Below, piece by piece: positions 61,044 through 64,000 of a stretch of 64,000 bases of DNA. The notes below the pieces were generated by a model. That model saw only the letters and a program-made list of their open reading frames with translations, ran no database searches and was not told where the DNA came from. The stretch lies in the NCBI RefSeq assembly GCF_004522215.1, contig NZ_SDLR01000005.1:403086-467085 (forward strand). The letters run 5' to 3'. Each line of letters opens with the position of its first letter. Positions within the stretch are counted from its first letter, which is position 1. Source of the DNA: Ammoniphilus sp. YIM 78166. Lineage in GTDB: Bacteria > Bacillota > Bacilli > Aneurinibacillales > RAOX-1. The position numbers and the translations under genes were made by a program.

Positions 61044-61319
61044 TTATCCGATTTGAATGCGTACCATCATGTCGCTCCTTGGGTAGGTTTTACACGCCAA
61101 GGTATAATTCATCCTTCGTTCCTCGTCAGGCAATACTTCCTTAGAACTTGCCCCTCTCTCGAATTCTCCTGCTTCAATGGCGATCTTGCACATACCGCAT
61201 CCCCCGCCCTTACAGGCATAAGGGATACGGGTTCCTTGACGAAGGGCAGCATCTAATAGAGTTTGAGAGTCGCTGCAAGTAATATCCTGCTCTGCATCGG
61301 TGATTCTCACCTTAAACAT
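61044..61319 (-). CDS. XylT/DmpQ-type 2Fe-2S ferredoxin
   Basis: 91 aa from ATG 61319 (GGGGGG seven bases upstream). Plant-type [2Fe-2S] motif ACKGGGCGMCKI with the fourth Cys in TLACKTYP. In meta-cleavage pathways XylT/DmpQ reactivates catechol 2,3-dioxygenase by reducing its oxidised iron, so its presence predicts such a dioxygenase outside the window. Placed between the phenol hydroxylase reductase gene (15 bp) and the regulator. Confidence 0.87.
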   Translation of the reverse strand: MFKVRITDAEQDITCSDSQTLLDAALRQGTRIPYACKGGGCGMCKIAIEAGEFERGASSKEVLPDEERRMNYTLACKTYPRSDMMVRIQIG

Positions 61320-61334
61320 ATTATAACCCCCCAA

Positions 61335-62360
61335 CTAGAATTCGTCATAGAGTATATCGGATCCCTTGATTCCGCCCTGGCTCAAAGCATCGACTGTAGT
61401 CTCAATCATGATAGGAGGACCGCATAAAAAGGCATCCATTCCCTTCATACTTGGAAGCGTACGCTTGACCACATCGGCAATAAATCCCGTCTCGCCCGCC
61501 CAGCCTTCGGCTAGATCCAAATGCGATAGGGCCGGAATAAATCGAAAGTTCGGATGCTTCTTCTCTAGCTCTTTCCATTCCTCTACTAGGTACAAATCCT
61601 TTACTGTACGGGCACCATAGAAGAAATAAGCCTTTCCTTCATAAGGAGAAGAGAACAATTCCTCAATCAAAGCTTTGATCGGTGCCATTCCCGATCCACC
61701 GGCTACAAAAACCATATCTCGTGAGCGATCTCGAAGCTGCATTTTTCCATAGGGTGCAGAACCGGTGACGAAATCCCCCGGCTTCAAGTCGCACATGTAG
61801 TTAGAGCCTTTACCATTTGGAATACGCTTGACGTGAAATTGAACGGTGCCATCCTCCCTACATGGATTAGCCATGGAATAAGCTCTCGTGTCTTCTAAAC
61901 CCGGAATATCGAACTCAAAAAACTGACCGGCTGCGTACCGCAGCGTAGTGGGTTCTGTCAGCTTTAAGGTGATGATATGAATGTCTGGGGTGGAGGGGAC
62001 ATTGTCTACAACAGCAGCTTGAAAATCGTATACGGGAAAGAAAGGTACATCGGATTCTTCTTCCTCAATCTCTACGACCAAATCACTTTCCGCAACTGTA
62101 CTGCATAATAAGACAAAGCCTTCTTCTCTTTCAAAGCTCATGAGGGAATACTCAGACACCCGATCCATGAGCTTATAGTCGCCTTCAATCACTTGCGCTT
62201 TGCAAGCCGAACAGCTTCCATGTCGACAGCCGTAAGGGATTTGTATGCCGTTACGAATGGCTGCGTCTAGCAGGGTTTGCCCTTCTTTTGCTATAATAGT
62301 CTTACCGCTGGGTTCTAAGGTAACCTCGTAAGTCTCTAGCCTTGTTTGAGATAAACTCAT
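61335..62360 (-). CDS. dmpP: Phenol hydroxylase reductase component (DmpP-like)
   Basis: 341 aa from ATG 62360 (AAAGGAG upstream; ATG 62381 precedes the RBS). Plant-type [2Fe-2S] domain (about 10-95; CRHGSCSACK, LLC), FAD domain with RAYSMAN, and NAD domain with GGSGMAPIKAL and C-terminal FLCGPP. It passes electrons from NADH through FAD and Fe-S to the di-iron oxygenase. Overlaps operonic layout dmpN-O-P as in proteobacterial dmp/phe operons. Confidence 0.93.
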   Translation of the reverse strand: MSLSQTRLETYEVTLEPSGKTIIAKEGQTLLDAAIRNGIQIPYGCRHGSCSACKAQVIEGDYKLMDRVSEYSLMSFEREEGFVLLCSTVAESDLVVEIEEEESDVPFFPVYDFQAAVVDNVPSTPDIHIITLKLTEPTTLRYAAGQFFEFDIPGLEDTRAYSMANPCREDGTVQFHVKRIPNGKGSNYMCDLKPGDFVTGSAPYGKMQLRDRSRDMVFVAGGSGMAPIKALIEELFSSPYEGKAYFFYGARTVKDLYLVEEWKELEKKHPNFRFIPALSHLDLAEGWAGETGFIADVVKRTLPSMKGMDAFLCGPPIMIETTVDALSQGGIKGSDILYDEF

Positions 62361-62391
62361 GGTTATTCTCCTTTCAAGCATGGTTGTGAAG

Positions 62392-62425
62392 CCCCTCCTT
62401 TAGGACCGCCATCCTAAAAGAGGGG
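62392..62425. other. Hairpin between the small subunit and dmpP
   Basis: CCCCTC-TTTAGG / CCTAAA-GAGGGG with one C-A mismatch and an 8-base loop. No T-run on the minus strand; perhaps an RNA processing or stability element. Confidence 0.55.
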
Positions 62426-62438
62426 AGCAGACTCATTT

Positions 62439-62729
62439 TTACGCGATATCGATTTCGATAGGGTCTCCATTTCGCAATCCGATCTCTCGAATGCTTTGAT
62501 TGGTATCCAGCGGGATCACCCGTTGTCCATCCGCCCGAATGAGGGATAACTTATAGCTCCGATCCTTGGCAAGTTGCCACGCATCAACGCAAGCATCCAG
62601 CAGTTCTTTGCCAGTCATATCGTAGCGCGCTCGAATTCCAATGTTACAGAAGAACAAATCGTTTTGCGTGACTTCCTTCCATACTGGCCATACCAATAAG
62701 TGATTCGGATCCTTCAAATAATTAGCCAT
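62439..62729 (-). CDS. Phenol hydroxylase small subunit (DmpO/TmoB-like)
   Basis: 96 aa. The N-terminal part (NHLLVWPVWKEVTQNDLFFCN, DMTGKELLDACVDAW) suits the P4 subunit DmpO, whereas the C-terminal half (RVIPLDTNQSIREIGLRNGDPIEIDI) reads like the ubiquitin-like TmoB of toluene monooxygenases. Shorter than DmpO (~119). It should be a structural component of the oxygenase complex; its order N-O-P supports the P4 role. Starts 21 bp after dmpN, GGGGAGA as RBS. Confidence 0.7.
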   Translation of the reverse strand: MANYLKDPNHLLVWPVWKEVTQNDLFFCNIGIRARYDMTGKELLDACVDAWQLAKDRSYKLSLIRADGQRVIPLDTNQSIREIGLRNGDPIEIDIA

Positions 62730-62750
62730 GATTCTCCCCTCTTTTCTTCT

Positions 62751-64000
62751 TTAACGTGTGACAAAGATTTTCTCCATGCCGAGATGCTTCCGGTGCTCTT
62801 TCCAGCGTTCATAATCTCTCGATGAATAGTATTCATTCGCTTCGTCAGGAGAGAAGCCCAAGTATTTAAAGAGGTCTCCAGGCAGATTCTCACCAAACTC
62901 CCCGCTGATATACGCTTCGGCCGGCCACCAGAACTGCATGTATTTCGTTGGCTCCTGATCAAAAATATGCTTGCATCCTGGCGAGCAGGTCATGTACGTT
63001 TTATTGTTGTATTCGCTGTACTGCGTCCACAATCTCGTCGGATGGTCCGGATCCGGGAATTCGTTTGGTATTTGGCACACGCAGCAGACCGCCGGTATTC
63101 CTGGGCTTGCAACCGCCAGAACATGATCATCCATCCGGCGATAGAACGGTGCATAGTATCGCTCAAAGGTATCCGGATACTCATTGGACAGCCACTCGTA
63201 ATCATCTTCCTGCAACTTGAATCCTCTAAAGACATTGGCGTGCTTGTAGTGATCCAAGATGCGCATGGTCACGTGAGAATAGTGGTTTTTCTCCTTGATG
63301 CTGTCTTCGGCGTGTAACGGCGGACGAATGCCATATTTTCTAAGATCCTTAAATAAGCCATCAAACACCTGATCCTCTACATAGATCTCAAACGCCTTCT
63401 TCCAGGAGATCGGGCGAATTCTCGGATAGTAGTCTACTAGAGTCGCAATCACGGAGAAAATGCGATACGCTCTCCAGTACCATTTATCCAGCCACTTTTG
63501 GATAATCGGGATGTTTCGGTCATCTTCCTCCAGTAGCATCTTGAGCGCAGACATCCCTAGCGCCATGTGTCGCGACTCATCCGATTGTACACTTCTTCCG
63601 ATCGCCACAAAGCTGTCATCCCCAACCGCTCCTGCAGACTGGGCAAATGGCAAGAAAAGAATGTTGGTAAATACATATTCAAAGGAGAATGAGATCGCCA
63701 TCAAGGCTTCGAACGGACCTGAGGTTAGGGCATCATCAAAAAACGACTTCGGTACCGTATTGAACCAGTTGTTTTCATTGGTTTGGGCATAAGCATGCAG
63801 ACCATCAATTTGACGGCTCATGTGCGCATAATGCTTGATTTCGATCTGCGCATGGCGCAGCTCATCAATGCACTGATTAAACGTGGCAAAACGAATCGCT
63901 TCAATGGGAATATTGCGTCCCACATAGGCCATTAAGCGATGGGCTTGATACTCCGCAGGCTGAACCGCAACAGCAAACGCCTTCACCCCTTCATACCAGC
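62751..64000 (-). CDS. dmpN: Phenol hydroxylase oxygenase large subunit (DmpN-like), N-terminus outside window
   Basis: Open at the right edge; at least 415 residues are visible. Di-iron ligands: Glu in AEYQAHR, E-x-x-H in DELRHAQIE, Glu in FSFEYVFTN and E-x-x-H in SDESRHMAL, the four-helix arrangement of bacterial multicomponent monooxygenases. A C-terminal YHS-like zinc module (CCVCQIPNEF, YMTCSPGCKHIFD) is typical of DmpN. It hydroxylates phenol to catechol. The GTG at 63986 is internal, not a start. About 100 N-terminal residues and dmpKLM are expected beyond 64000. Confidence 0.93.
   Translation of the reverse strand, partial: WYEGVKAFAVAVQPAEYQAHRLMAYVGRNIPIEAIRFATFNQCIDELRHAQIEIKHYAHMSRQIDGLHAYAQTNENNWFNTVPKSFFDDALTSGPFEALMAISFSFEYVFTNILFLPFAQSAGAVGDDSFVAIGRSVQSDESRHMALGMSALKMLLEEDDRNIPIIQKWLDKWYWRAYRIFSVIATLVDYYPRIRPISWKKAFEIYVEDQVFDGLFKDLRKYGIRPPLHAEDSIKEKNHYSHVTMRILDHYKHANVFRGFKLQEDDYEWLSNEYPDTFERYYAPFYRRMDDHVLAVASPGIPAVCCVCQIPNEFPDPDHPTRLWTQYSEYNNKTYMTCSPGCKHIFDQEPTKYMQFWWPAEAYISGEFGENLPGDLFKYLGFSPDEANEYYSSRDYERWKEHRKHLGMEKIFVTR

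Overview
The window looks like chromosomal DNA of a spore-former-type Bacillales bacterium, probably an Aneurinibacillus/Brevibacillus/Ammoniphilus-like lineage. That placement is inference: it rests on AGGAGG-type ribosome binding sites, a leucine T-box, a cobalamin riboswitch, Bacillus-type BdbCD, YtnP, AdaA and a FusB-family protein, and moderate GC. No rRNA, tRNA, CRISPR array, prophage or intact insertion sequence was seen.

Layout. 1-3 kb (minus strand): end of a malonate uptake locus (madL, madM running off the edge), a crotonase-fold protein lacking both hydratase glutamates, and an AEC-type permease. 3-18.7 kb: ordinary housekeeping and accessory genes (BCCT transporter, HD-GYP protein, Bcp, GapN, YtnP lactonase, a frameshifted AzgA-type purine permease, several GNATs, a secreted FAD oxidase). 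18.7-25 kb: leuA behind a leucine T-box, then a compact sigma-54 unit: PAS-AAA+-Fis regulator, a good -24/-12 promoter, yjiH-like permease and gabT. 25-31.6 kb: BdbCD, a cobalamin-riboswitch-controlled Co/Ni-type permease, a frameshifted GGDEF protein, a radical SAM/SPASM protein, a CHRD protein and an ArsR/AHSA1 pair with two operators. 31.7-32.1 kb: a strong promoter carrying a Fur box drives two paralogous basic mini-proteins (32 and 37 aa) and ends in a terminator; these seem undescribed. 32-49 kb: FusB-like protein, CHASE3 kinase, isocitrate dehydrogenase, LLM oxidoreductase, a decayed ABC transporter beside 21-nt repeats, a PhoX-like phosphatase with a Pho-box array, AdaA, and a TetR/SDR pair sharing an operator.

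49.6-57.7 kb: a formate dehydrogenase locus. fdhD, a Tat-exported molybdoenzyme whose in-frame UGA (codon 192) is followed by a SECIS-like hairpin, an Fe-S subunit, an NrfD-type membrane subunit and fdhE lie on the minus strand; a dedicated tatA and a membrane protein with two HX13H heme patterns diverge on the plus strand. A cre-like site sits between them.

57.7-64 kb (minus strand): an aromatic-degradation operon entering from the right edge: phenol hydroxylase oxygenase subunit (partial), a small subunit, the reductase, an XylT/DmpQ-type ferredoxin, a regulator joining an XylR/DmpR-type phenol sensor to a PucR-type output domain, an HbpS/GlcG-like protein, a translationally coupled 54-aa Cys-containing protein of unknown function, and a DmpD/XylF-like hydrolase. 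Phenol would be hydroxylated to catechol, and the ferredoxin and hydrolase point to meta cleavage.

Two genes (azgA-like, GGDEF) are broken by single-base indels in short homopolymers, so sequencing error must be kept in mind. All annotations come from reading the sequence; no database search was run.
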